Part shown: positions 1-8,415 of the stretch, piece by piece
Position numbering within the stretch: position 1 is the first letter of the stretch
How the letters are laid out: each line of letters starts with the position of its first letter
Source: an uncultured Clostridium sp.
GTDB taxonomy: Bacteria > Bacillota > Clostridia > TANB77 > CAG-508
DNA length: 38,065 bases
Direction: 5' to 3'
NCBI GenBank assembly: GCA_900557045.1
Contig: USQY01000012.1
Span: 1 to 38,065 of the forward strand
Program-made: the position numbers and the translations under genes
The notes under the pieces: generated by a model
What the model was told of the DNA's origin: nothing
The model's database searches: none
The model's input: only the letters and a program-made list of their open reading frames with translations

Positions 1-210
1 AAAAATAAAACTGAAAAATATCATGAATTAATAAATAATATAAAAAATTTAAAATTAAAAAATGAAGAATATATAAATATAATAAATTACCTAAATCAGT
101 ATTTGGAATTAGTTAGTCAAGAAAATATATACATAAATGAAAAATTCTATAAAACTGGATTTAAAGATGGAACAAATTTAATAATTGAATGCATAATTAA
201 AGATAATTAA
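1..210 (+). CDS. C-terminal fragment of a small unknown protein
   Basis: Frame 1 is open from the window edge to TAA at 208-210 and gives 69 residues, so the start lies outside the window. The fragment is rich in Lys, Asn and Ile and looks helical. It ends with a pattern of the type Y-K-x-G-F-K-D-G-x-N-L-I-I-E. Small clostridial proteins of the DUF6809 type end with a similar G-F-x-x-G-x-x-L-x-x-E pattern, so that family is a weak guess. The next gene has its own promoter at 220-248, so the two are probably separate transcription units. Confidence 0.5.
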   Translation, partial: KNKTEKYHELINNIKNLKLKNEEYINIINYLNQYLELVSQENIYINEKFYKTGFKDGTNLIIECIIKDN

Positions 211-219
211 ATAAAATTA

Positions 220-248
220 TTGATTTTTTTCAAGTCTTTTTATATAAT
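220..248 (+). promoter_or_regulatory. Sigma-A-like promoter of the acyl-CoA synthetase gene
   Basis: TTGATT at 220-225 and TATAAT at 243-248 are separated by 17 bases. Transcription would start near 255, downstream of the possible GTG start at 249. This supports the ATG at 282 as the true start. Confidence 0.6.
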
Positions 249-281
249 GTGGAAGTATTAAAAGTTTGGGAGGATGAGATA

Positions 282-2081
282 ATGAAATTTAATAATAAAA
301 TTTATGATATCCATGAAATCAGTAATTTTAGGGAAATGATAGATGCTACAATAGAAAGATATCCTAATAATATTGCATATAAATTTAAAAAGAATTTAGG
401 AAAAAAGAACGAATATGTTGAAGAAAAAACTTACACAGAAATAAAAAGTGAAATAGAAAGTCTATCAACTAGCTTATTAGATTTAGGACTAGAAAATAAG
501 AAAGTTGTTGTTATAGGAAATAATAGATATGAGTGGTGTGTTAGCTATCTAGCAATAACAACAGGAAATATGATTGTTGTGCCTTTAGATAAAGCATTAC
601 CAGAAGGTGAAATAAAAAATTTAGTAGAAATAAGTAATGCTGATGCAGTAATATATGAAAATAAATATGCAAAAATCTTCGAAGAAATAAAGAATACAGG
701 AGTAGGAAACTTAAAAATATTTATAAATATGGATTTAAGTAAAGACGAAAATGGGATTTTATCATTCGAACAACTAGTCGGCAAAGGTAAAAAATTAATA
801 GAAAATGGAAATGATGCATATAAAAAATTATCTATTGATAGTAACAAAATGAGTATATTATTATTTACTTCAGGAACAACATCAAAACCAAAGGGAGTAA
901 TGCTATCACAAAAAAATATATGTTCAAATGTAATGGCAATGGCACAAATGTCCAAAATGTATCCTGACGATGTATTACTTTCTTTTTTACCACTACACCA
1001 TACATTCGAATGTACAATAACATTTTTATATGGATTTTACAGTGGAGTTACAGTTGCTTTTTGCGATGGACTAAAATATATAGCAAAAAATCTAGAAGAA
1101 TATAAAGTAAGTGTTATAGTTGCAGTACCATTAGTATTAGAAACTATGTACAAGAAAATAGAAAGTGGAATCGAAAAATCAGGAAAAGCCAAATTAGTTA
1201 AATTTATGGCAAAAATTTCAAATTTCTTATATAAATATTTACATATAGATGTAAGAAGAAAAATATTTAAATCAGTATTAAACCAATTAGGAGGAAAAGT
1301 TCGTATTTTATATTTTGGAGCTGCTTCAATGAATAAACATGTTATAGATGGATACAACACATTTGGAATAGCTTCTGTTCAAGGATATGGATTAACTGAA
1401 ACATCACCACTAATTGCAGCAGAAACAGATGAACAAAAAAGACCTGGAAGTGTTGGAAGAAATCCATATAATGTAGAAATCAAAATAGTAGATGAGGATG
1501 GAAATGATATAGCACATGCAAGAGGCGAAGAAGTGGAATTCAAAACACATGAAGAAAACAAAATAGGAGAAATAGCAGCAAAAGGACCTAATGTAATGCT
1601 TGGATATTATGAAAATGAAGAAATAACAAATCAAGTATTAAAAGATGGTTGGTTCTATACAGGAGATTTAGGATATTTTGATAAAGATGGATATTTATAT
1701 ATAACAGGGAGAAAAAAAGAGGTTATAGTATTAAAAAACGGAGAAAATGTATATCCATCAGACATAGAATTTTTAATAAACAGATTACCATATGTACAAG
1801 AGAGTGTTTTATTCCCAAGAGAAAACAGCAAAAAAGAAATTTCTTTAGGTATAAAAGTTGTATATGATGCAGAATTAATAAAGGAAAAATTTGGAGAAAA
1901 AAGTGAATCAGAATATAAAAAATTAGTATGGGAAGATATAAAAGAAATTAATAAAACATTACCGGTATTTAAAAGAATTAAAGAACTTATAATTACAACA
2001 GATCCATTAGAAAAAACTACAACACAAAAAATTAAAAGATTTAAAGAATTCGAAAAAATATTAGGTAGTGCTAAAAAATAA
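282..2081 (+). CDS. Long-chain acyl-CoA synthetase (AMP-forming)
   Basis: This is an adenylate-forming enzyme that activates a fatty acid with ATP and couples it to CoA at the cytoplasmic face of the membrane. The translation shows the AMP-binding P-loop LLFTSGTTSKPKG near residue 195, the YGLTETSP motif near 375, and the hinge/C-terminal block WFYTGDLGYFDKDGYL followed by TGRKKE. About 599 residues is normal for the FadD-like family. The start at 282 has GGAGG at 269-273 with 8-base spacing; a GTG at 249 lies in the same frame but overlaps the -10 box. The fatty-acid chain length cannot be read from sequence. The gene ends in a repeat that is complementary to the start of the following sigK gene. 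Confidence 0.9.
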   Translation: MKFNNKIYDIHEISNFREMIDATIERYPNNIAYKFKKNLGKKNEYVEEKTYTEIKSEIESLSTSLLDLGLENKKVVVIGNNRYEWCVSYLAITTGNMIVVPLDKALPEGEIKNLVEISNADAVIYENKYAKIFEEIKNTGVGNLKIFINMDLSKDENGILSFEQLVGKGKKLIENGNDAYKKLSIDSNKMSILLFTSGTTSKPKGVMLSQKNICSNVMAMAQMSKMYPDDVLLSFLPLHHTFECTITFLYGFYSGVTVAFCDGLKYIAKNLEEYKVSVIVAVPLVLETMYKKIESGIEKSGKAKLVKFMAKISNFLYKYLHIDVRRKIFKSVLNQLGGKVRILYFGAASMNKHVIDGYNTFGIASVQGYGLTETSPLIAAETDEQKRPGSVGRNPYNVEIKIVDEDGNDIAHARGEEVEFKTHEENKIGEIAAKGPNVMLGYYENEEITNQVLKDGWFYTGDLGYFDKDGYLYITGRKKEVIVLKNGENVYPSDIEFLINRLPYVQESVLFPRENSKKEISLGIKVVYDAELIKEKFGEKSESEYKKLVWEDIKEINKTLPVFKRIKELIITTDPLEKTTTQKIKRFKEFEKILGSAKK

Positions 2082-2120
2082 AATAAAACCTGACATGCTA
2101 AAATAAAACCTGACATGCAC
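2081..2120 (+). repeat. 20-bp tandem repeat complementary to the 5' end of sigK
   Basis: Two adjacent 20-bp units (2081-2100 and 2101-2120) differ only in their last two bases. Each contains AAAACCTGACATGC, the exact reverse complement of 2186-2199 inside the sigK reading frame. The second unit plus the bases before it (2096-2118) pairs with 2186-2205 apart from a three-base bulge. Five T residues follow at 2206-2210. Confidence 0.75.
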
Positions 2121-2172
2121 AAAACAAAAATAACAACATATATTTAATATAGATTGAATTGGAGGTAAATAT

Positions 2173-2871
2173 ATGTTAGCTATTTGCATGTCAGGTTTTT
2201 TAGCATTTTTAAAAAGTGCAGTTTTTGTAGTTGGATACATATCTAATAGTAATTTATTCCCAGAACCACTTACTTCTGAAGAAGAAAAAATATATCTACA
2301 TAGATTTGAAAATGGAGATGAAGAAGCAAGAAATATTTTAATAGAAAGAAATTTAAGACTAGTAGCGCATGTATGTAAAAAATATGGAACAGCTAATGTT
2401 GAACAGGATGATTTAATATCAATAGGTACAATAGGTTTAATAAAAGGAATAAAAAGCTTTGATTCAAGTAAAGGTGTGCGTCTTGCTACATATGTGTCAA
2501 GATGTATAGAAAATGAAGTACTTATGCATTTACGTGCTGTAAAAAAATTAGGCGCAGAGGTATATTTAGAAGATACAATTGGAAAAGATAAAGATGATAA
2601 TACAGTGTCTTTACAAGAAGTAATAGAAAATGATGAAAGAAGTATAGAAGATGAAGTTGATTTGAAATTTAAAATTAAAAAGTTATATCAAAAAATGAAA
2701 GAAGTTTTAAAAGATAGAGAAAAATTAATTTTGGAAATGAGGTTTGGTTTAGATGGAAAAAAACCAAGAACTCAAAATCAAATAGCGAAAGTTTTGGGAA
2801 TATCTCGTTCATATGTATCTAGAATTGAAACAAAAGCTATAAATAAATTGTCAAAAGAAATAGAAGAGTAA
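2173..2871 (+). CDS. sigK: RNA polymerase sporulation sigma factor, pro-sigma-K
   Basis: This is the late mother-cell sigma factor of sporulation. The 232 residues show an N-terminal hydrophobic pro-sequence (about residues 7-22), region 2 with NLRLVAHVCKKYG, DLISIGTIGLIKGI and LATYVSRCIENE-LMHLRA, and region 4 ending in the helix-turn-helix around ISRSYVSRIE. The LMHLRA-KK segment and pro-sequence fit SigK better than SigE. In Bacillus the pro-sequence is removed by the SpoIVFB protease; no such gene is present here. The frame is uninterrupted, so no skin-type excision element sits in it. GGAGGT at 2161-2166, six bases upstream, selects ATG 2173 over the in-frame ATG at 2188. The first codons form one arm of a possible terminator-like hairpin with 2096-2118. 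Confidence 0.93.
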   Translation: MLAICMSGFLAFLKSAVFVVGYISNSNLFPEPLTSEEEKIYLHRFENGDEEARNILIERNLRLVAHVCKKYGTANVEQDDLISIGTIGLIKGIKSFDSSKGVRLATYVSRCIENEVLMHLRAVKKLGAEVYLEDTIGKDKDDNTVSLQEVIENDERSIEDEVDLKFKIKKLYQKMKEVLKDREKLILEMRFGLDGKKPRTQNQIAKVLGISRSYVSRIETKAINKLSKEIEE

Positions 2872-2996
2872 AAATCTGAACGAGTATTATTAAAAAAATT
2901 CAGAAAGCAACTAACAAATCAATTAAAAATGTCAAGTGAAAAGTTAAATGCAATTTTGTAAAAAACAATTAAAAATATTGAATATCAAATAAATAA

Positions 2997-3025
2997 TTGA
3001 ACTTTATCTAAAATAGTAGTATAAT
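2997..3025 (+). promoter_or_regulatory. Sigma-A-like promoter of the Lys-rich protein gene
   Basis: TTGAAC at 2997-3002 and TATAAT at 3020-3025 have a 17-base spacer. GGAGG at 3036-3040 and ATG 3048 follow. The gene is therefore transcribed apart from sigK. Confidence 0.7.
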
Positions 3026-3047
3026 AGCAAAGATTGGAGGATGTAAA

Positions 3048-4232
3048 ATGAAAAAAGAAGTAGTATATAAAGATGAATTAAAGAATATATGTAAAAAAAT
3101 GCAGGAAAGCTTTGCCATAAAAATAAATATGATAAGTGCATTGAAAACAAGCTACTATTTAAGAAGATTAATAAAGCTTAATAAAAGAACTAAAAATGAA
3201 CATATAGAACAATTGATATATATTATAGGAAATACAAAACAATTGTATAAAAAATACTGTGATGCAAACAATTATATTTCGGATCCATATGTAAATGAAA
3301 AAATAAAAGAAGCATATATTAAGTTATCTAAAAAATCAATAGATATAAAGACAAAAAAAAGAAATATAAAGAATAATAAAGAATTTATGCAGATAGAATA
3401 TAATTCAAAGAATGGTGCTTATCAAATAAATTATTTAGTGAATGGTGAAATTAAAAGTATTAAAAAATATAAAATGCAAAATATTAAGCAATTAGGTGCA
3501 AAAAGAAAAAAAGTTTTAGATAGATTAACAAAATTAAATTATGGAATAAATATATTTAAAGAATTAAATGTGAGTGAACAAAAATTTTATAAAGTTAATC
3601 CAGATATAATACATATTTTTTTAGAAGAAGGAAAAATTGATTATGCAAAAATGTATATAAAAGAAGTTGTGGGTGGAGAAACAATGAATCTTCCATTTGG
3701 AATTAAATATGTTTTAAACAAAAATATGAAAAAGGGAGTTTTTAGTGTTCAGGAAAATAAAGCCATGAAAAAAATGGCTAAAGCAGACAGAATAGCTAAT
3801 AAATTGATTTTCTGTAGAGATAAGAAGAAAAAAGAAAATGAAAAGCTAGATTCATCATTAAATAAATATTCTAAACTAGAAACAATAGAAAATATTAAAA
3901 GAAATGTAAAAATTGCAAATATTAAGGAAAAAGTAGATAAGAGAAAAAATGCAGAGATACTAGAAATTATGGATAGAAACGAAAAAATACAAAATCTTAT
4001 TGAAAAGAAAAAGTTTAGGGATAGATTAAGTATTAATAATCCTGTTGGAACAATATCAAAGTATGGTTGTAAAATTTACAACATTGATAGAAGAAATAAT
4101 GTACAGAGTAATAAGGTTGATATAGCAGAAGGAACACACTCTAATTGTAAAATTTATAACATTGATAGAAGAAAGAATAATGTAAATCATAAAAAAAGTG
4201 TTGCATACAGTGTAGTACATAGTGAAAGATAA
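3048..4232 (+). CDS. Lys-rich protein of unknown function with C-terminal repeats
   Basis: I do not recognise this 394-residue protein. It is strongly basic, full of Lys, Asn and Ile, has no signal peptide or membrane segment, and its middle part (about 200-330) looks like a charged helical or coiled-coil stretch. Near the C-terminus a short motif occurs twice: CKIYNIDRR followed by NNV (with one Lys inserted in the second copy), encoded by DNA repeats at 4068-4103 and 4146-4184. A segment near residues 118-145 contains alternating aromatic and polar residues (YNSKNGAYQINYLVNGEIK), which could be a small beta structure. GGAGG lies 7 bases before ATG 3048. The basic charge would suit nucleic-acid binding, but that is only inference. 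Confidence 0.75.
   Translation: MKKEVVYKDELKNICKKMQESFAIKINMISALKTSYYLRRLIKLNKRTKNEHIEQLIYIIGNTKQLYKKYCDANNYISDPYVNEKIKEAYIKLSKKSIDIKTKKRNIKNNKEFMQIEYNSKNGAYQINYLVNGEIKSIKKYKMQNIKQLGAKRKKVLDRLTKLNYGINIFKELNVSEQKFYKVNPDIIHIFLEEGKIDYAKMYIKEVVGGETMNLPFGIKYVLNKNMKKGVFSVQENKAMKKMAKADRIANKLIFCRDKKKKENEKLDSSLNKYSKLETIENIKRNVKIANIKEKVDKRKNAEILEIMDRNEKIQNLIEKKKFRDRLSINNPVGTISKYGCKIYNIDRRNNVQSNKVDIAEGTHSNCKIYNIDRRKNNVNHKKSVAYSVVHSER
4068..4184 (+). repeat. In-frame direct repeat in the Lys-rich gene
   Basis: Copies at 4068-4103 and 4146-4184 are 78 bases apart and nearly identical. They differ by one C/T change and a three-base insertion that keeps the reading frame. Each encodes the CKIYNIDRR-NNV motif. 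Confidence 0.7.
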
Positions 4233-4426
4233 TTTGCATGATAAAAGAATTTGCAAATACAATATGTGATTTAGGGTAAAATTTAGTGAGAGTACAGAAA
4301 AAAGTTGTGTAAAATGGAACAAAGTTGATTTTTATAAGATGTTTTTCTATAGTCTCCCAATTTAATTGACTTTGTGAAGTAAGACTTTGTCAAGTAAAGT
4401 GTGCAGTTTTTGAAAAATTTGATTTT

Positions 4427-4462
4427 AAAAAATCGATGAATTAAACAATCATCGATTTTCTT
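4427..4462. terminator. Bidirectional terminator overlapping the end of rnhA
   Basis: An 11-bp stem (AAAATCGATGA with TCATCGATTTT) is flanked by A and T runs. It lies between the convergent Lys-rich gene and rnhA, and the rnhA stop codon is inside the stem. Confidence 0.75.
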
Positions 4463-4898
4463 TAGTTATAGTAATAATAGCTCCTCTGGCCAGTTCATCA
4501 CATCTATTATTAAATTCATTATCACTATGACCTTTAACTTTAACAAAAGTAACATTGTGAACTTTTGTTATATTATATAGTTCTTTCCATAATTCAACAT
4601 TTTTAACAGGTTCATTATTAGCAGTTTTCCAACCTTTTTTTATCCAATTATAAATCCAACCTTGATTAAAGCAATTTACTACATATGCACTATCACTATA
4701 AACTGTTACTTTACAAGGAAACTTTAAAAGTTTCAAACCTTCAATAACAGCAGTAATTTCCATTATATTATTAGTTGTATTTTTATTTCCACCAGATATT
4801 TCTTTTTTATTATTTTTGTACATAAGAATTGTACCCCAACCGCCAGGACCAGGGTTTCCAGAACATGCACCATCTGTATAAATGATTACTTCTTCCAT
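4449..4898 (-). CDS. rnhA: Ribonuclease HI
   Basis: This enzyme cuts the RNA strand of RNA-DNA hybrids, removing primers and R-loops. The 149-residue protein starts with the first catalytic segment IIYTDGACSGNPGPGGWG (Asp near residue 8). It continues with the Glu motif NNIMEITAVIEGL, then YSDSAYVVNCFNQGW, the basic handle with IKKGWKTANNEPVKN, and the final HSDNEFNNRCDELA block. All expected carboxylates are present and the length is typical. The start is ATG at 4898, with GAGGAG seven bases upstream on the minus strand. An in-frame ATG farther upstream (4955) would add 19 residues without a ribosome site. Confidence 0.94.
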   Translation of the reverse strand: MEEVIIYTDGACSGNPGPGGWGTILMYKNNKKEISGGNKNTTNNIMEITAVIEGLKLLKFPCKVTVYSDSAYVVNCFNQGWIYNWIKKGWKTANNEPVKNVELWKELYNITKVHNVTFVKVKGHSDNEFNNRCDELARGAIITITKENR

Positions 4899-5002
4899 TT
4901 CAATACTCCTCGCTTTCATTGTTAATGTTTTAATTTTAATAAATGCTAGTTGCAAATTTGTTGAATTGCTACAAATATTTAAAATTTTTGCATAATTTAA
5001 TA

Positions 5003-5030
5003 TTGATTTTTCTTTTGTTTATGATATTAT
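5003..5030 (+). promoter_or_regulatory. Probable promoter of tmcAL
   Basis: TTGATT at 5003-5008 and TATTAT at 5025-5030 have 16-base spacing. An 18-bp imperfect direct repeat (5064-5081 and 5089-5106, 25-bp period) follows in the untranslated leader. Confidence 0.45.
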
Positions 5031-5063
5031 AACAGTAAATTATTTAATACACAATATATTATG

Positions 5064-5106
5064 GAAATATTAACTAAGATATATTGTTGAAATATTAGCC
5101 AAGATA
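5064..5106 (+). repeat. Imperfect direct repeat in the tmcAL leader
   Basis: GAAATATTAACTAAGATA at 5064-5081 and GAAATATTAGCCAAGATA at 5089-5106 differ at two positions. The role is unknown; it could be a protein binding site or a small tandem duplication. Confidence 0.5.
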
Positions 5107-5130
5107 AAATTGCTATGAAGGGAGGAAAAA

Positions 5131-6364
5131 ATGAGTGAAGTATTAGGAATAGTTGCAGAATATAATCCATTTCATAATGGACATTTATATCATCTACAAA
5201 AAACAAAAGAACTTACAGGGGCAAAATATACAGTATGTGTAATGAGTGGAAATTTTGTTCAAAGAGGAAACACATCAATAGTAAATAAATGGACGAAAGC
5301 ACAAATGGCTTTATTGAATGGTGTAGATTTAGTACTAGAGCTACCTACAATTTATAGTGTTTCAAGTGCTGAAAGTTTTGCTACACGGAGCAGTGAAATT
5401 ACTTGATAATTTAAAAGTTGTGGATACAATATCTTTTGGTACAGAAACATCAGATCTTGCGGCATTAAACAATATTGCAAATATATTAACAGAAGAACCT
5501 AGAGAATATTCTAATTATTTGAAAGAAGAATTAAAAAAAGGAATATCTTTTCCGAAGGCAAGAGAACAGGCGTTAATTAGATATTATAGTGATGATAACA
5601 GATATAAAAATATTATAAATAATTCTAATAACATACTAGGCGTTGAATATTTAAAAGCATTAAAGAGAATAAAAAGTAATATAAAACCAATATCTATTAA
5701 AAGAGAAAAAGTTTATTATAATGATAATAAAATAGTAGATGATTTTGCTAGTGCAACTGCAATTAGAAAAATGTTGCAAAACACAGATTTTGAAGGACTA
5801 ATAAAAGTTGTACCACGCGAATGCTATAATATTTTATCAAAAGAATATGAAGTAGGAAATATTATTTTGGATATTCAAAGATATGAAAAAGAAATCTTTT
5901 ATATACTAAGGAAAATGACTGTTACGAAGATTGCAGAATTGCCAGATGTTTCAGAAGGGTTAGAAAATACAATAAAAAATGCAGCAAATTTTTGCAATAA
6001 TATTTATGATTTTATTAATATAGTTAAAACTAAAAGATATACTCAAACTAGAATACAAAGAATACTAATATTTGCATTACTTGGAATTACAAAAAAAGAT
6101 GTTCAAGATGCAAAAAAAATAGTGCCTTATGCTAGAGTACTTGGATTTAATGAAAAAGGAAAATTATTATTATCTGGAATATCACAAAATAATCCTAAAA
6201 TGGAAGTTATAACTTCAGTAAAAAAATTCCTGGATAATAATACAAATAAAATTTATAAAAGAATGCTTGATATTGACATTTTTGCAACTGATGTTTATAC
6301 ATTAGGATATAGAGGCGATTCTATGGCTAATTTGGATTATACTAAAAATATGGTTATTATTTAA
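5131..6364 (+). pseudogene. tmcAL: tRNA(Met) cytidine acetate ligase, frameshifted
   Basis: The TmcAL (YlbM) family uses acetate and ATP to make N4-acetylcytidine at the wobble position of elongator tRNA(Met). The N-terminal part reads GIVAEYNPFHNGHLYHL (nucleotidyltransferase HxGH motif), VMSGNFVQRG and GVDLVLELP. It runs out of frame after SSAESFA and stops at about 5404. The next frame resumes exactly where the family continues: GAVKLLDNLKVVDTISFGTE. Between codons GCT (5380-5382) and GGA (5387-5389) there are four bases where three are expected, so the event is one extra base at 5383-5386. The joined product would be about 410 residues, the normal length. The base change is not in a homopolymer. 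It is either a real lesion or an assembly error, since the rest of the gene shows no decay. AGGGAGG precedes ATG 5131. Confidence 0.85.
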
Positions 6365-6405
6365 TAGTTTTTGTAAATTAATTTATTAAAAGGAGGATAT
6401 ATAGA

Positions 6406-6606
6406 GTGGGGACAGAACAAAAAGTTAAAATATTATATACAAATTGGAAAGGTGAAACTGCTTATAGAAATATAATTCCAAAATCTATTGAATTTAAATC
6501 TACACAATGGCACAAACAAGAACAATGGATTTTAAATGCTTATGATATGGATAAACAAGCAGATAGAGGGTTTGCAATTAATGATATTAAGGAATGGAAA
6601 ATATAA
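6406..6606 (+). CDS. Small WYL-domain-like protein
   Basis: This 66-residue protein starts with GTG at 6406, nine bases after AGGAGG (6391-6396). The sequence has the pattern of an isolated WYL-type module: ILYTNWKGETAYRNIIP, then an aromatic strand around QWHKQEQWILNAYDMDK, then RGFAINDIKEW. WYL domains are Sm-like ligand-sensing folds usually attached to helix-turn-helix regulators. No DNA-binding part is present here, so the role is unknown. It sits 42 bases after tmcAL and 38 before the endonuclease Q-like gene and may be co-transcribed with them. Confidence 0.65.
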   Translation: MGTEQKVKILYTNWKGETAYRNIIPKSIEFKSTQWHKQEQWILNAYDMDKQADRGFAINDIKEWKI

Positions 6607-6644
6607 TTAAAATATATTAATAAATAAAAAAGGAGAAAATACAA

Positions 6645-7838
6645 ATGAATGAAATTTTTGCAGATTTACATGTACATATAGGAAGATCAGAAAACGGAAA
6701 GCCAATAAAAATAACAGCAGCAAGGTCACTAAATTTTGCTAATATTGCAAAAGAATGTGTTGATAGAAAAGGAATAAGTGTAGTAGGAATAATAGATTGT
6801 GCATCACCATATGTAATAGAAGATATAGAAAACTTTTTAGCAACAGGTGAAGCATACGAAATAGCTGATGGAGGAATTATTTATAAAGATAAAGTTTGTA
6901 TAATTTTAGGAAGTGAAATAGAAACATCAGAAATAAATGATCAAGGAAAAACTGGAAGTGCACATAATCTTTGCTATTTCCCAAGTTTAAAAGATATAAA
7001 GGCTTTTTCAAAAGAAATGAGTACACATATAAAAAACATAACATTAAGTTCACAAAGAGCTAATATATCAGCATATGAATTGATTGATATTGTTGAAAAA
7101 TATAATGGTGTATTAATTCCAGCACATGCTTTTACACCACATAAAAGCTTTTATGGAAATTGCACAGATAGGTTGTCAAAAATTTTTAAAGAAAAGTTTG
7201 AAAGAGTACCAGCAATAGAATTGGGGCTAAGTTCAGATACTTTCTTAGCAGATACAATATCTGAATTAGAAACAAAAACTTTTTTAACAAATTCAGATGC
7301 ACATTCATTACCTAAAATAGCTAGGGAGTATAATAAAATTTTGGTTAATGATATTAGTTTCAAAGAACTTATGATGGCTATAAAAAATGAAGGCGGAAGA
7401 AAAATTATAGCCAATTATGGTTTAGACCCAAAACTAGGAAAATATCATAGAACATATTGTGAAAAATGTGATAAAAGAATAGAAGGAGAAGCTCCTGTTT
7501 TGCATTGCCCAGATTGTGATAGTTCAAACATAACAATGGGTGTTTTTGATAGAATAGAAGTTATAAAAGACAAAAAAGAAACTAAGAGTCCAGATTTTAG
7601 ACCTCCATATATTTATCAAATCCCTTTGACTTTTATACCTGGGGTTGGTCCTAAGGTTATTGAGAAGCTATTGGGCAATTTTGAGACAGAGATGAATGTG
7701 TTGCATAAAATGTCTAGAGATGATATTGAAGGTGTGGTTGGTGCAAAGGTTGCCAATGCTATTTCAAATGCTTGCTCTGGAAATGTTAATATTCAAGCTG
7801 GCGGCGGAGGTGTTTATGGTAAGATAAGTGTGGGGTAA
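6645..7838 (+). CDS. Endonuclease Q family PHP-domain DNA repair nuclease
   Basis: The family cleaves DNA 5' to deaminated bases such as uracil and hypoxanthine. The 397-residue protein has an N-terminal PHP metal-binding domain starting FADLHVHIGRS, with further conserved His and Asp residues at IIDCASP, PAHAFTPHKS and LTNSDAHS. A four-Cys zinc element follows (CEKCD near 275 and CPDC near 292), then a helix-hairpin-helix segment, PLTFIPGVGPKVIEKLL. The same PHP, zinc finger and HhH order occurs in the TIGR00375/YqxK-type proteins. AGGAG lies eight bases before ATG 6645. Good match to the bacterial EndoQ-like group; actual substrate preference is not visible in sequence. Confidence 0.85.
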   Translation: MNEIFADLHVHIGRSENGKPIKITAARSLNFANIAKECVDRKGISVVGIIDCASPYVIEDIENFLATGEAYEIADGGIIYKDKVCIILGSEIETSEINDQGKTGSAHNLCYFPSLKDIKAFSKEMSTHIKNITLSSQRANISAYELIDIVEKYNGVLIPAHAFTPHKSFYGNCTDRLSKIFKEKFERVPAIELGLSSDTFLADTISELETKTFLTNSDAHSLPKIAREYNKILVNDISFKELMMAIKNEGGRKIIANYGLDPKLGKYHRTYCEKCDKRIEGEAPVLHCPDCDSSNITMGVFDRIEVIKDKKETKSPDFRPPYIYQIPLTFIPGVGPKVIEKLLGNFETEMNVLHKMSRDDIEGVVGAKVANAISNACSGNVNIQAGGGGVYGKISVG

Positions 7839-8021
7839 TTGGGGACGTTTATTATTGGACATTTTTGTCGTACTTGGGACAGATATTATAAATAATTAGA
7901 TTGATTCGAAAATATTTCAGCTAGTTAAAAGCAATAAAACCGTAAGACTAAAATTGGTGCCGGTATAGATGCATATGTATAAAATTCACACAAAAATGTC
8001 TGCAATTGCAAAAAATCCCAG
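7839..8021. other. Intergenic stretch before the thrS promoter
   Basis: No convincing gene. It contains two short GGGAC-type strings (near 7851 and 7886). The GTG start of the WYL-like gene at 6406 lies in a similar GGGGACAGA string. Nothing else is recognisable. Confidence 0.4.
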
Positions 8022-8049
8022 TTGACAAATCAGAAAAAAAGCGTATAAT
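8022..8049 (+). promoter_or_regulatory. Promoter of the thrS T-box transcript
   Basis: A consensus TTGACA at 8022-8027 and TATAAT at 8044-8049 have 16-base spacing. Transcription would start just ahead of the T-box stem I. Confidence 0.8.
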
Positions 8050-8055
8050 ATAAAT

Positions 8056-8321
8056 ATAGTTTAAAGACTAAAATGAGACAAAGTAAAGCAAAAACCGTCT
8101 TAAGAGAGGATTAGTCATAGGCTGAAAGCTAATCTAGAAGGGTATGTTTGAAAAACTACCTCATTGTTGCTGGCGATTTTGTAAGCCAGACGTATAACTT
8201 GCGTTAAAAGTTTTTAATTAAGTAAAAATTAGGATGGAACCGTGTTATATAATAGTAAATTAAATATTTATGGCACTCCTATGAATACAAAAAGCATTTT
8301 GTGTTCATAGGAGTGCTTTTT
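8056..8321 (+). ncRNA. T-box leader, threonine-specific
   Basis: T-box RNAs sense uncharged tRNA and then allow transcription of the downstream gene. Stem I is closed by AATGAG (8072-8077) with CTCATT (8160-8165). The 5' side of the specifier loop carries AAAGTAA. The likely specifier codon is ACT at 8155-8157, followed by A; ACU codes for Thr and matches thrS. The T-box motif AGGATGGAACCGTG is at 8231-8244. A 20-bp terminator stem with one U-G pair (8273-8292 with 8297-8316) and a T run follows. ACC at 8158-8160 also codes Thr, so the amino acid call does not depend on the register. Confidence 0.93.
8273..8321 (+). terminator. T-box-controlled terminator
   Basis: A 20-bp stem with the four-base loop AGCA is followed by five T residues. 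It competes with the antiterminator formed by the T-box sequence just upstream. Confidence 0.9.
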
Positions 8322-8415
8322 GCTTTTTATAACATGTGGAACAATAAGATAAGTCCACAAATAAAAAATGGTGCATCATGCCAAAACTAAAACATATAAA
8401 AAGGAGGAAATAAAT

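Noticed and set aside
545..955. Minus-strand ORFs across the acyl-CoA synthetase gene (also 1037-1360 and 1655-2122)
   Set aside because: They are shadows of a well-supported gene, with low-complexity hydrophobic products and no ribosome sites.
5357..6364. Separate gene starting at 5357
   Set aside because: This is the second part of the frameshifted tmcAL; the proposed start has no ribosome site and the protein starts mid-domain.
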